Shown: in pieces, positions 49,428-57,750 of the stretch
How positions within the stretch are numbered: the stretch's first letter is position 1
How the letters are laid out: each line of letters begins with the position of its first letter
DNA from: an uncultured Opitutia bacterium
GTDB lineage: Bacteria > Verrucomicrobiota > Verrucomicrobiia > Opitutales > Opitutaceae
Assembly: GCA_903896015.1 (NCBI GenBank)
Contig: CAITWF010000078.1
Span: 1 to 64,000, forward strand
Direction: 5' to 3'
DNA length: 64,000 nt
Notes under the pieces: model-generated
What the model was told of the DNA's origin: nothing
What the model saw: the letters and a program-made list of their open reading frames with translations, nothing else
The model's database searches: none
Translations under genes and position numbers: made by a program

Positions 49428-52427
49428 ATGCGTCTGCCCCCTTCCGAGCTGCCCCCTTTCCGGCCTTTCTTGGCGCTTGAGAGTCACGGGGTCGGGTATG
49501 GAGTCATCGCCCTGGTGGCGGGGCTCGGCCTGGCTGTGGGCTGGGTGCTGATGCGCCGGCTCGCGCGGCGCACGGAGCAGTTGCACCGGAGCGAGGAGCG
49601 CTGGCGCACGGTCTTCGAACACGCGGGCGTCGTCATGTTCGAGGAGGATTTTACCGAAATCGTACGGGAATTTGCGGCGCTGCGCGCAGCTGGAGTGAGC
49701 GATCTGCGCGCCCACCTGGCGGCGCACCCGGCGGAGGCGGTGGGGTGGTTTCGATTGATGCGGGTCGCCGCGGCCAACCGCGCGACGTTTGATCTGCTCG
49801 GCGGCGGCGATTTGCCGGGGATGAATGCGGCGATCCGGGCGTTTGCGCCGACGGCGCCGTCGGAGGCGTTCGTCGAAAAAGCCGTCATGCTGTGGGAGCG
49901 TCGGACGACGATCACCCTGCAGACCGGAATCACGGGGCTCGACGGCGTGCGACATTTCGGGCTGATGCAGTGCGCGGTGCCGACCAACAAAGGGCGCCCG
50001 GACTTTGCGCGCGTGCTCGTCGTGTTCACCGATTTCAGCGCGCTGCGCGAAAGCGAGGAACGTTTCCGTGAACTCTTCGACAGCGCGATCGAAGGCGTCT
50101 ACGAGGCCTGCCCCAAGGGCGCATTTCGCCGCGTGAATCCGGCACTGGCCCGCCTGCTTGGCTACCCCGACCTCGGGGCATTGCTGGCGCTCACGCCGGA
50201 ACAGGTCGCCCAACTTTACGTCGCGCCGGGCCGGCGCGACGAATTTTTCGCCGCGCTCGGCGCCGGCGACCGGGTGATGGACTTCGAGTCGGAAATTCGC
50301 CGGGCCGACGGCGCGACCGTATGGATTCAGGAAAACGTCCGCGCCGTGCGCGGCCCGGAGGGCGCGCTGCAGCGTCTGCAGGGCTTCGTCTCGGATATCA
50401 CTTTGCGCAAGCAGGCGGAGGAGGCCGTGCGCGCGAGCGAAGCACGCTACCGCATGCTGTTCGAGAACTCGCCGGTCGGCATCGTCGAACTCAACTCCCT
50501 TGAAACACTCGCGCAAATCGATCGGCTCCGTGCGTCGGGCGTCACCGACCTCGCGGCGTGGATGGCGGCGGAGCCCGCCGCCGCGCAGGCGATGATCTTT
50601 CACCTCCCGATCACGGCGATGAACGCCGCCGCGTTGCGGCTGGTGGGCGCGCAGACGGTCGACGAGGCCCAGGGCGCGTTGCCCCGCATCTTCGGTCCCG
50701 AGGCGATTGCGCTGCGGCGCCACGCGCTCCTCGAATACTGGGCCGGGCGCGACGGGGTCGAAGGCGAAACGCCGCTCACCTCGCTCGACGGCGCGGTCCG
50801 CCGTGTCCACGTGCGCTGGTGGATGCCGCAGATCGCGGGCCGGCCGCTCGGCGAGCGCACGCAGCTCGCGCTGGTCGACATCACCGCCGGTCGCGCCGCC
50901 GAAACTGCGCTGGCTGCCGAACGTGCCCGCCTTGCCGTCACGCTGCAGGCGATGACCGAATCGGTCATCACGATCGATCCGGCGGGGGTCGTCCAGTTTC
51001 TCAACGAGGCCGCGGGCCGCCTTACCGGCTGGGAGCCCGCCGCCGCCGTCGGCCGCCCGATCGACGACGTTTGTCGGCTCACGGACGAAAAAAAATCCCG
51101 CCCGATCTTTGCGCCCGTCGCCTCCGCGCTCGCCGCGGCCCGGCCGATCGACTTGCCGCCGCACACCCTGCTCCACCCCCAGGCCGGCGCGCCCCGCGCG
51201 GTCGAGGGGCGTTGCGCCCCGATGCACGATCCAACGGGCCGTGGGCTCGGTGCGGTGCTTGCGCTGCGCGACGTCACGGAAAGAAACCGCTTCGAAATTG
51301 AAATGATCCGCGCCTCGAAACTTGAGTCTGTCGGCCTGTTCGCCGGCGGCATCGCGCACGATTTCAACAACCTCCTCTCGGTCATCCTCGGCAACCTCAC
51401 GCTCGCGCTGCTCGATGAAAAAACCGCCGCGGCTGGCGGCCGCTGGCTGCGGGAGGCGGAGCGTGGCACGGTGCGCGCGCGCGAACTTACGCAGCAGCTG
51501 CTCACGTTTGCCCGCGGCGGTGAGCCGGTGCGCAGCGCGATCTCGCTCGGCGAACTCGTGCGTGAGGCGGCGGAGTTTGCGCTCCACGGTGCCAATGTGC
51601 GCTGCGAATTCGATCTCGCGCCGGACGCGCAGCCGGCCGACGCCGACAAGGGTCAGATTGGCCAGGTCGTGCAAAATCTCGTGATTAACGCCACCCAGGC
51701 GATGCCCGACGGCGGCACGATTCGTCTCAGCCTTTGCAACGAACAACTCAGCGCCGGCGCCGTGCCGCCGCTCGCCGCGGGCGATTACGTGCGGCTTGTG
51801 ATCGCGGACGCCGGTTGCGGCATCGCACCGGAAAATCTCCCTCGCGTCTTCGAGCCGTTTTTCACCACGAAGGAGCACGGCACCGGCCTCGGCCTCGCGA
51901 CCGTTTATTCGATCGTTCAAAAACATCAGGGGCACATCACCGTCGATTCGGAGCCGGGCCGCGGCACCGCCTTTCGCATCTGGCTGCCGGCCGCGCGCAC
52001 CGCACCGGTGGAGCCGCCCGCGACCGCCACGCCGTTCGGGCCGCTGCGCGGCCGCGTGTTGTTCATGGACGACGAGGAGCCGATTCGCGCGATGACACGC
52101 TCGCTGCTCGAGCGGCTCGGGCTCGAGGTGGCGCTCGCGCACGATGGGGAGGAAGCGGTGCGGCAATTCGCCGCCGCACGCGCCACCGGCCAGCCGTTTG
52201 ACGTCGTGATTGTCGATCTTACCGTGCCGGGCGGGAAAGGTGGCGCCATGGCGATGACCGACATCCTCCAGATCGATCCGGCGGCGCGCGGTATCGTCTC
52301 CAGCGGCTATTCCAGCGATCCGATCATGGCGGACTTCGCGGCACACGGCTTCCGCGGCAGCGTGCCGAAGCCCTACAAGGTGGCCGATTTCGCGCGCACG
52401 CTGCGTGAGGTGCTCAAGCAACCGTGA
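49428..52427 (+). CDS. Multi-PAS hybrid sensor histidine kinase
   Basis: 999 residues from ATG 49428. One membrane helix (about 22-42) is followed by four PAS-like sensor units. Units one and three share an inserted helical motif (LRAxGVxDLxAxxAAxPAxA), indicating duplication. Units two and four are standard PAS/PAC segments. The kinase core is of the GGIAHDFNN type, with H644, NLVINATQAMP, DAGCGI and HGTGLGLATVY. A C-terminal receiver carries D930 (IVDLTVPGG). It is largely cytoplasmic, so the cue is probably internal. The next gene starts with overlapping or closely spaced codons. Confidence 0.92.
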   Translation: MRLPPSELPPFRPFLALESHGVGYGVIALVAGLGLAVGWVLMRRLARRTEQLHRSEERWRTVFEHAGVVMFEEDFTEIVREFAALRAAGVSDLRAHLAAHPAEAVGWFRLMRVAAANRATFDLLGGGDLPGMNAAIRAFAPTAPSEAFVEKAVMLWERRTTITLQTGITGLDGVRHFGLMQCAVPTNKGRPDFARVLVVFTDFSALRESEERFRELFDSAIEGVYEACPKGAFRRVNPALARLLGYPDLGALLALTPEQVAQLYVAPGRRDEFFAALGAGDRVMDFESEIRRADGATVWIQENVRAVRGPEGALQRLQGFVSDITLRKQAEEAVRASEARYRMLFENSPVGIVELNSLETLAQIDRLRASGVTDLAAWMAAEPAAAQAMIFHLPITAMNAAALRLVGAQTVDEAQGALPRIFGPEAIALRRHALLEYWAGRDGVEGETPLTSLDGAVRRVHVRWWMPQIAGRPLGERTQLALVDITAGRAAETALAAERARLAVTLQAMTESVITIDPAGVVQFLNEAAGRLTGWEPAAAVGRPIDDVCRLTDEKKSRPIFAPVASALAAARPIDLPPHTLLHPQAGAPRAVEGRCAPMHDPTGRGLGAVLALRDVTERNRFEIEMIRASKLESVGLFAGGIAHDFNNLLSVILGNLTLALLDEKTAAAGGRWLREAERGTVRARELTQQLLTFARGGEPVRSAISLGELVREAAEFALHGANVRCEFDLAPDAQPADADKGQIGQVVQNLVINATQAMPDGGTIRLSLCNEQLSAGAVPPLAAGDYVRLVIADAGCGIAPENLPRVFEPFFTTKEHGTGLGLATVYSIVQKHQGHITVDSEPGRGTAFRIWLPAARTAPVEPPATATPFGPLRGRVLFMDDEEPIRAMTRSLLERLGLEVALAHDGEEAVRQFAAARATGQPFDVVIVDLTVPGGKGGAMAMTDILQIDPAARGIVSSGYSSDPIMADFAAHGFRGSVPKPYKVADFARTLREVLKQP

Positions 52428-52477
52428 GCAACGCGCGGAGGTTTGCGTTTGCCGGGATGAGCCTCATCGTCTCGCGC

Positions 52478-52918
52478 ATGAAAGTTGTTCTCCGGATCGC
52501 CGCGCTTGCGGTGGCTCTCATGTTTGCGCTGAGCACGGTGCGCGCGGCCGATGACGGCCCGCACGCGAGCAAACCCGAGGTGCGCCGCGAAATCGTCGCG
52601 GTAATTGACGCACAGCTCGCGGCGTTTCGCGCCGGCGACGTCCGCAAGGCCTACAGCTATGCTTCGACGGATCTGCGCGCACAAAAGCCGATCCAGGCCT
52701 TTGCCGCGATCGTGCAGGACAATTATCCCGAGATTTGGGCGAACGCGCGCGCCGAGTTCGGCCTCGTGCGCGACGACGGCGCGACGGCGACGCTGCTCGT
52801 GCACGTCTACGGCAAGGACAGCGACGCCTCCTACGACTACACGCTCGTGAAGGAGCGCGCCGGCTGGCGGATCGCCGCCGTGCTGCGCCACGCGCCGAAG
52901 CAGAGCGACAAAATGTAA
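52478..52918 (+). CDS. Secreted DUF4864-type protein
   Basis: 146 residues from ATG 52478, with a signal peptide (about 1-23, cleaved after TVRA). An in-frame GTG at 52424 overlaps the kinase stop (GTGA) and might couple translation, but the signal peptide fits the later start. The mature part follows the DUF4864 pattern: IDAQLAAFRAGDVRKAYSYAS, a YPEIWANARAEFG segment and a final beta sheet with WRIAAV. Function is unknown. Placement suggests a periplasmic partner of the kinase, which is inference. Confidence 0.75.
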   Translation: MKVVLRIAALAVALMFALSTVRAADDGPHASKPEVRREIVAVIDAQLAAFRAGDVRKAYSYASTDLRAQKPIQAFAAIVQDNYPEIWANARAEFGLVRDDGATATLLVHVYGKDSDASYDYTLVKERAGWRIAAVLRHAPKQSDKM

Positions 52919-52923
52919 GCGAT

Positions 52924-53002
52924 AGACGGGTTAAGAAGGAAGAAAACGGGCGGCCTGCGTGTTGGCCTTGGTTCTCCTTTATTAATTTTTCCTTCTCCGT
53001 CT
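52924..53002. terminator. Bulged inverted repeat between convergent genes
   Basis: AGACGG-gtta-AGAAGGAA (52924-52941) is mirrored by TTCCTTCT-CCGTCT (52989-53002): 14 pairs with a 4-nt bulge, enclosing CGGCC/GGCC and a T-rich segment. It lies between two convergent genes, so a bidirectional terminator is the simplest reading. Confidence 0.5.
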
Positions 53003-53004
53003 TC

Positions 53005-54081
53005 TCAGTGCCCGCCCTCGAGATCGCCGGGTTGAAGCAGCGCGGCGAAGGAGGCCTTCACCGCAGCCTTCATGTAAGCTTCCTTCGCCTCGATCGTGCC
53101 GTCCTTCACGCGGTTCATGAGACTGTTGTCCATCGTGATCATGCCGTCGCCGCCGCCGCTCTCGATGATCGTCTTGATGTTGGAGATCTGGCCGCTGCGA
53201 ATCGTGTTGGGCAGCGCCTCGTGCGTGAGCAAAATCTCGTGCACGGCGCAGCGGCCCTTCGGGATTTTTTTGCAAAGGAGCTGGGCGACGACGCCGGCGA
53301 GACAGCTCGAGAGCATCACGCGCACCTGATTCTGCTCTTCGGCGGGAAACGTGTTGATGATGCGGTCGACGGTTTTCGCGGCGTTGTTGGTGTGGAGTGT
53401 GCCGAATACGAGCATGCCCATCGAGGCGCAGCCGAGCGCGAGCTTGATGGTTTCCATTTCACGCATTTCACCGAGAAGGAGAATGTCGGGATCGTGACGC
53501 ATCGCGCCCTTCAGCGCGGCGGCAAACGACGCCGTGTGCTCGCCGACCTCGCGGTGGACGATGACGGATTTCTTCACCGGATGCACAAACTCGATCGGGT
53601 CCTCGATCGTGATGATGTGGCGCGCGAGGTTTGTGTTAATGTAATCGATCATCGCGGCGAGCGTGGTCGATTTCCCGGAGCCGGTCGGGCCAGTGACGAC
53701 GACGAGCCCTTGATCGAGATGGCAGAGCTTCTTCAGCGACTCGGGCAGATTTAGTGTCTCGAACGAGAGAATCTTCGCAGGAATCTGGCGGAAAACCGCG
53801 GCCTGGCCCCAGTGGTTGTAGAGGTAATTGCCACGGAAACGCGCGATGCCGGGAATCTCGTGCGCGAGATCGAGGTCCTTGCGATCAAGGAAATCGAGCC
53901 AGCGTTTCTCGGGGCAGATCTCCTTGAGGAGCGCCTCCATGGTTTTCGCGTCGAGCGGCTTGTCGCTCATCGCCTTCAACGTGCCGGAAGCGCGCGTCTT
54001 CGGCGGCAGCCCGACCGTGAGGTGCAGATCGGATCCACCCAGTTCGAGCATTTGTTTGAGGAGAGCGTCGATGGCAGCCAT
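53005..54081 (-). CDS. pilT: Type IV pilus retraction ATPase PilT
   Basis: 358 residues. The N-terminal PAS-like domain (GGSDLHLTVGLPP, about 15-27) and the secretion-ATPase core are present: Walker A GPTGSGKS (about 130-137), the Asp box IITIEDPIEFVH, Walker B ILLLGEMREMET, and the His box TLHTNNAAKTVDRI. PilT hexamers depolymerise pilin at the PilC platform, powering twitching and DNA uptake. It lies 3 bp after the longer paralog. Confidence 0.93.
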   Translation of the reverse strand: MAAIDALLKQMLELGGSDLHLTVGLPPKTRASGTLKAMSDKPLDAKTMEALLKEICPEKRWLDFLDRKDLDLAHEIPGIARFRGNYLYNHWGQAAVFRQIPAKILSFETLNLPESLKKLCHLDQGLVVVTGPTGSGKSTTLAAMIDYINTNLARHIITIEDPIEFVHPVKKSVIVHREVGEHTASFAAALKGAMRHDPDILLLGEMREMETIKLALGCASMGMLVFGTLHTNNAAKTVDRIINTFPAEEQNQVRVMLSSCLAGVVAQLLCKKIPKGRCAVHEILLTHEALPNTIRSGQISNIKTIIESGGGDGMITMDNSLMNRVKDGTIEAKEAYMKAAVKASFAALLQPGDLEGGH

Positions 54082-54084
54082 GGG

Positions 54085-55533
54085 TCAGGAAATTTTCGCC
54101 TTCAGCACGCGGTTGCTGATGTTCGCGTTGGCGACCTCGGCGGAGATTTTCTTCTCCTGCCACAGGCCGTAGACCACATTGTCCATGAGACACATTCCTT
54201 CCTTCACGCCGGTCTCCATCGTATTGCGGAGGCCGGTGGTTTTGCCTTCGCGGATGAGGTTTTGAATGGCGGTGTTACTGACGAGGATCTCGCAGGCGAG
54301 CACGAGGCCGCCGTCGATGCCCGGGAGGAGTCGTTGGCAGACCACGCCGCGCAAACTCTCGGCGACGCTCGCGCGAATCTGCGTTTGCTGCGCGGGCGGG
54401 AAGACGTCAAGGAGGCGATTGAGCGTGTTGGAGGCGTCGCTCGTGTGCATCGTGCCGATGACCAAGTGGCCGGTCTCGGAGGCGCTGATCGCCATCTCGA
54501 TGGTTTCGAGATCGCGGAGTTCGCCGATGACGATGACGTCGGGATCTTCGCGAAGCGCGCCTTTCAGGGCGGTGAAAAACGACTTCGTGTGCACGCCGGC
54601 CTCGCGTTGCGTGACGTTGCAGCCCTTCGCCGGCTGCACGACCTCGATCGGGTCCTCGACGGTGATGATGTGATCGGTGCGGTTCGTGTTGAGGTAGTCG
54701 ACCATTGACGCGAGCGTGGTGGTCTTGCCGGAGCCGACGGGGCCGGTGATGAGGATGAGCCCGTTGTGGTAGGACAGCATCTTCATGAGCGTCGCGTTAT
54801 GCTTGGCGAAGCCGAGTTGCTCGAGCGAACGCGTCTCGGCGGGCACCATGCGATACGCGCCGGCCGCGCCGTTCTTGTGAAACATCAGGTTCACGCGGTA
54901 GCGATCAGTGGCGCTGAGCGCCAACGCGTAGTCCAAGTCCTTTTTTTCCAGGAAGTTTTTTTTCTGGTCCGCCGTGAGCAGCGCGACGTTGAGCCGAAGC
55001 GCATCCTTGTCGGTGAGCACGTAGTCGGAGAGATAGGCGAGCGCGCGGTTTTTGCGGACGAACGGCCGGGCGTTGGTCGAGAGGTGGAGATCGCTTGCGC
55101 CATAGTGGGCGGTGGCTTTCAGGAGTTCGCGCATCGCGGAGGCGAGTGCGTCGTCGGCGAGCGTGGCGACGGTTTTGAAATCGAAGTTCGGCGCGGCGCC
55201 CGTGGCCTTCGGGCCGGAGGGTCGGGAGGGCGTGGCGGCGACGTTGATGCTGGCGTGGCCGGCGGGGCCGGCCTGCACGACGGGCGGAGCGTCATCTTCA
55301 TCGTCGAACGGATCGTTGGCGGGCGGGCCTTTTTCGCCTTTCGCAGTGGCGAACTCGGCGATTTTCTCGAGCTTCTCGACGTCGCTCACGATCGCCGAGT
55401 CGATCAGCTCCTGCGCGAACGCCATAAGGTCGGGATCGGCACCGAGCTTGGCGCGGAGTTGGAGCGCCTGCGGGCGGGTGAAGAGGCCTTGATCGATGCC
55501 GAGGCGGGCGAGCCAGCGGGTGTCGTTGTTCAT
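54085..55533 (-). CDS. PilT/PilU-like ATPase with N-terminal extension
   Basis: 482 residues from ATG 55533, about 120 longer than PilT. The extension has a helical domain (1-70) and an acidic, Pro/Ala-rich linker (NDPFDDEDDAPP). The core carries ASDLHLSTNARP, Walker A GPVGSGKT, IITVEDPIEVVQ, Walker B VIVIGELRDLETIE and TMHTSDASNTLNRL. It probably acts as an accessory retraction ATPase like PilU. It is the first gene of the pair. Confidence 0.9.
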   Translation of the reverse strand: MNNDTRWLARLGIDQGLFTRPQALQLRAKLGADPDLMAFAQELIDSAIVSDVEKLEKIAEFATAKGEKGPPANDPFDDEDDAPPVVQAGPAGHASINVAATPSRPSGPKATGAAPNFDFKTVATLADDALASAMRELLKATAHYGASDLHLSTNARPFVRKNRALAYLSDYVLTDKDALRLNVALLTADQKKNFLEKKDLDYALALSATDRYRVNLMFHKNGAAGAYRMVPAETRSLEQLGFAKHNATLMKMLSYHNGLILITGPVGSGKTTTLASMVDYLNTNRTDHIITVEDPIEVVQPAKGCNVTQREAGVHTKSFFTALKGALREDPDVIVIGELRDLETIEMAISASETGHLVIGTMHTSDASNTLNRLLDVFPPAQQTQIRASVAESLRGVVCQRLLPGIDGGLVLACEILVSNTAIQNLIREGKTTGLRNTMETGVKEGMCLMDNVVYGLWQEKKISAEVANANISNRVLKAKIS

Positions 55534-55639
55534 GCGCGCAAAGTGGGGAGCGCGTGGACATTGGCCGCGCGCTTCGAGCAAGCCAAGCGCGAAGGCGCGC
55601 GTCCCGCGAAGAATGACAGCGCCGGCGAGCGGGCGGCGT

Positions 55640-56416
55640 TTACAGGCGCGTCAGCCGCAGCGCGATCCCGTCGGGGTCGCGTTGCGTTTTTTCCTCGGCG
55701 CCGCTGCGGGCGAAGACGGCTTCGGCGAGGCCGAGCGCGGCGGGCGGTTGCGGTGCGCGCGGGTGGCCCCAGGAGTTTAGGCCGAGATGATGGTGGTAAC
55801 CGTCGGCAGCGAGAAAACGCGCGCCGGGATAACTGCCCTGCGTGAGCGTGACGCCGAGGTTGTCGCGGTAAAATTTTTCGCTGCGCGCCAGATCGGTCAC
55901 GCGCAGGTGCAGGTGGCCCCAGGTCGCACCGGCGAGCGGAGCATCGGGCGCGGGTTTCGCCTCGGCGAGGAGCGAGGGGAGGTTCAGTGGCTGCGTGACC
56001 ATCGCGACTTCACCGCCGGCGGAGAAGGGCCAGGTTTCGCGCGCGCGATCGGAGTAGAATTCCAGGCCGTTGCCGTCGGGATCGGAGAAGTAGATCGCCT
56101 CGCTCACTCCGTGATCGGAAAAGCCATCGAATTCGACTCCGCGATCGGCCGCGACGCGCAGCCAGCCGCCGAGGGCAGCGCGCGACGGGAAGAGCAGTGC
56201 GGCGTGGAAAAGCCCGGCGGCGTCGCGCGGCGCGGCGGGCGCGGCGCGATCTTCGTCGAGCACGAGGATGGACGCGGAATTTTTTTCGGTGGCGAGCTCG
56301 GCGTGTGTGGTGGTTTGCGCGAGGACCACGAACCCGAGTTTGCTGGCGTAGAAATCGACGCTGCGCGCGAGGCCGGCGACGCGGAGACGGATGGAGGCGA
56401 GGTGCAGCGAGTTCAT
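55640..56416 (-). CDS. Two-domain VOC-family protein (glyoxalase/dioxygenase type)
   Basis: 258 residues with two vicinal-oxygen-chelate repeats: SIRLRVAGLARSVDFYASKLGF at the N-terminus and GHLHLRVTDLARSEKFYRDNLG at about 165-187. Metal-ligand candidates are FHAALL (His), GNGLEFY (Glu) and GHLHLRV (His). The layout resembles CatE-type catechol 2,3-dioxygenases. Ring cleavage or a different VOC reaction remains open. It follows the azoreductase on the same strand, so both may handle aromatic or quinone stress. Confidence 0.8.
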   Translation of the reverse strand: MNSLHLASIRLRVAGLARSVDFYASKLGFVVLAQTTTHAELATEKNSASILVLDEDRAAPAAPRDAAGLFHAALLFPSRAALGGWLRVAADRGVEFDGFSDHGVSEAIYFSDPDGNGLEFYSDRARETWPFSAGGEVAMVTQPLNLPSLLAEAKPAPDAPLAGATWGHLHLRVTDLARSEKFYRDNLGVTLTQGSYPGARFLAADGYHHHLGLNSWGHPRAPQPPAALGLAEAVFARSGAEEKTQRDPDGIALRLTRL

Positions 56417-56426
56417 GGAGTGCGTT

Positions 56427-56498
56427 TCAATTTTGTTCGTTGCTGTCCCACGCGGTGAACGCGATCAAGCAAACGAGGATGGTAGTGATGGCGATCAT
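56427..56498 (-). CDS. Possible 23-residue membrane microprotein
   Basis: MIAITTILVCLIAFTAWDSN followed by three residues would be a single hydrophobic helix with a short polar tail. Its ATG lies two bases after the azoreductase stop (TGA-CC-ATG), and its stop is 10 bp before the VOC gene start. The tight placement is consistent with translational coupling. It could also be chance. Confidence 0.35.
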   Translation of the reverse strand: MIAITTILVCLIAFTAWDSNEQN

Positions 56499-56500
56499 GG

Positions 56501-57130
56501 TCAGGCGGCGCGGGCGAAGTGGGCGACGGCGGCCTGCGCTTCGGTGAGCGCGGTGCTGCGGGTGGTCGCGTCGGCGCCCTGGCTGTGCGCGTAGACGAAC
56601 TCGACGTCGGTGATGCCGATGAAGCCCAGGACGGCGCGGAGGTAGGGCTCGAGGAAGTTGTAGGCGCCGCCGGGTGTGCCGGGCCGGAAATCGCTGCCGC
56701 TGGTGACGAGGATGAGCGCCCGCTTGTTTTTCGCCAGGCCTTCGAAGCCGCTGGCGCTCTTCGCAAAGGTGCGGCCGGCGCGGACGATCTGATCGATCCA
56801 GGCTTTGAGCGCGGCGGGAAGAGAGAGGTTGTAGATGGGGGTGGTGATGACGAGTTGGTCGGCGGCGAGGAGTTCGTCGACGAAGGCGTTGCTCACGGCG
56901 ATCGCCTCGCGGGCGGCGGGCGACTGCGATTCGGCGGGCGCGAAGGCGCCCTCGACCCACGCTTCGCTGACGAATGGCGGCGGGTTGCGGCCGAGGTCGC
57001 GCGTGACGACTTGCGCGGACGGATTAGCGGCGCGGAAGGCCACGAGAAAATCGATGCCGAGCCGACGGCTTTGAGAACGTGAGCCGCGGGGACTGGCGTC
57101 GAGGTGAAGGAGGGTGCTGGTTGAGTTCAT
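56501..57130 (-). CDS. azoR: FMN-dependent NADH-azoreductase
   Basis: 209 residues from ATG 57130. The flavodoxin-like fold has the FMN phosphate loop (LLHLDASPRGSRSQSRRL, 7-24), TTPIYNLSLPAALKAWIDQIVRAGRTF around 95-121, and VTSGSDFRPGTPGGAYNFLEPYL. AzoR enzymes reduce quinones and azo compounds with NADH and protect against electrophile stress. A candidate Rrf2-type operator lies 15 bp upstream of the start, and the Rrf2 gene is immediately upstream. Confidence 0.92.
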   Translation of the reverse strand: MNSTSTLLHLDASPRGSRSQSRRLGIDFLVAFRAANPSAQVVTRDLGRNPPPFVSEAWVEGAFAPAESQSPAAREAIAVSNAFVDELLAADQLVITTPIYNLSLPAALKAWIDQIVRAGRTFAKSASGFEGLAKNKRALILVTSGSDFRPGTPGGAYNFLEPYLRAVLGFIGITDVEFVYAHSQGADATTRSTALTEAQAAVAHFARAA

Positions 57131-57145
57131 GGCGGACGAGTATTT

Positions 57146-57164
57146 TGTATCAATTATGGTTACA
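57146..57164. promoter_or_regulatory. Candidate Rrf2 operator before azoR
   Basis: TGTATC-AATTATG-GTTACA: six-base arms with five matched pairs and a 7-nt spacer, 15 bp before the azoreductase ATG. The same arrangement precedes the rrf2-type gene (57625-57643). Confidence 0.55.
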
Positions 57165-57182
57165 ATTAGGCGGAAAAATTTT

Positions 57183-57617
57183 TTAGTGTTTGCCGGTGCA
57201 GACGGGTCGGAGCTGCTCGTGCACATCAGCGAGCGACACGCGGGCGAGCTCGGCTTCCATGCCGGCCTGCGCCTTCACGTAGACGCCCTGGAGGATGTTG
57301 CTGATTTTGGCGCCGACGGGACATTTGTGATTCGGCGCGAAGTGATCGAGGCCTCGCTGCGGTTGCGGTTCCACGGCGCGGTAGACGTCGCGCAACGATA
57401 TGTTTTGTGGCGTGCTGGCGAGCGTGAAGCCGCCGTTTGCGCCTTTGGTGGCATTGACGAGCCGTGCCTTCACAAGGGCCGAGAGGAGGCGGCGGATAAC
57501 GACCGGGTTGGTATCGACGCTCGCCGCGATCTCCGCGGACGGCACGGCGGCTCCCGCGCGGTAAGCGAGGTAGGCGAGCATGTGCACGCTGGCGGCGAAG
57601 CGGGTGTTTCCGGTCAT
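57183..57617 (-). CDS. Rrf2-family transcriptional regulator
   Basis: 144 residues. An N-terminal winged helix has AYLAYRAGAAVPSAEIAASVDTNPVVIRRLLSALVKARLV and GANGGFTLA. It lacks the three-cysteine cluster of IscR/NsrR. It has one Cys in HKCPVGAKI (about 98) and one near the end (PVCTGK), as in YwnA/thiol-type members. A redox-active single Cys is plausible. It lies upstream of azoR on the same strand, with matching inverted repeats before both genes. Confidence 0.88.
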   Translation of the reverse strand: MTGNTRFAASVHMLAYLAYRAGAAVPSAEIAASVDTNPVVIRRLLSALVKARLVNATKGANGGFTLASTPQNISLRDVYRAVEPQPQRGLDHFAPNHKCPVGAKISNILQGVYVKAQAGMEAELARVSLADVHEQLRPVCTGKH

Positions 57618-57624
57618 GGCTTAA

Positions 57625-57643
57625 TGTAACTAGAGGTGTTACT
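57625..57643. promoter_or_regulatory. Candidate Rrf2 operator before the regulator gene
   Basis: TGTAAC-TAGAGGT-GTTACT, with a perfect GTAAC/GTTAC core and 7-nt spacer, ends 7 bp before the rrf2 ATG. Binding there would block initiation, giving negative autoregulation. Confidence 0.55.
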
Positions 57644-57750
57644 CTTTCCCCTCTTGTCAAGAGTTGCGTGCAGTAGAGGAGCGGGGCGGGCCATATCCGG
57701 AGTTGCAATGGCAACGCTTTCCACGACTCTGGCAAGTTCACACACCTTTC

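Noticed and set aside
49353-52421. A 1022-codon open frame antisense to the multi-PAS kinase
   Set aside because: High-GC codon bias on the sense strand leaves the antisense frame open. The translation is rich in Arg/His/Glu without domains, while the sense strand encodes PAS, HisKA, ATPase and receiver motifs.
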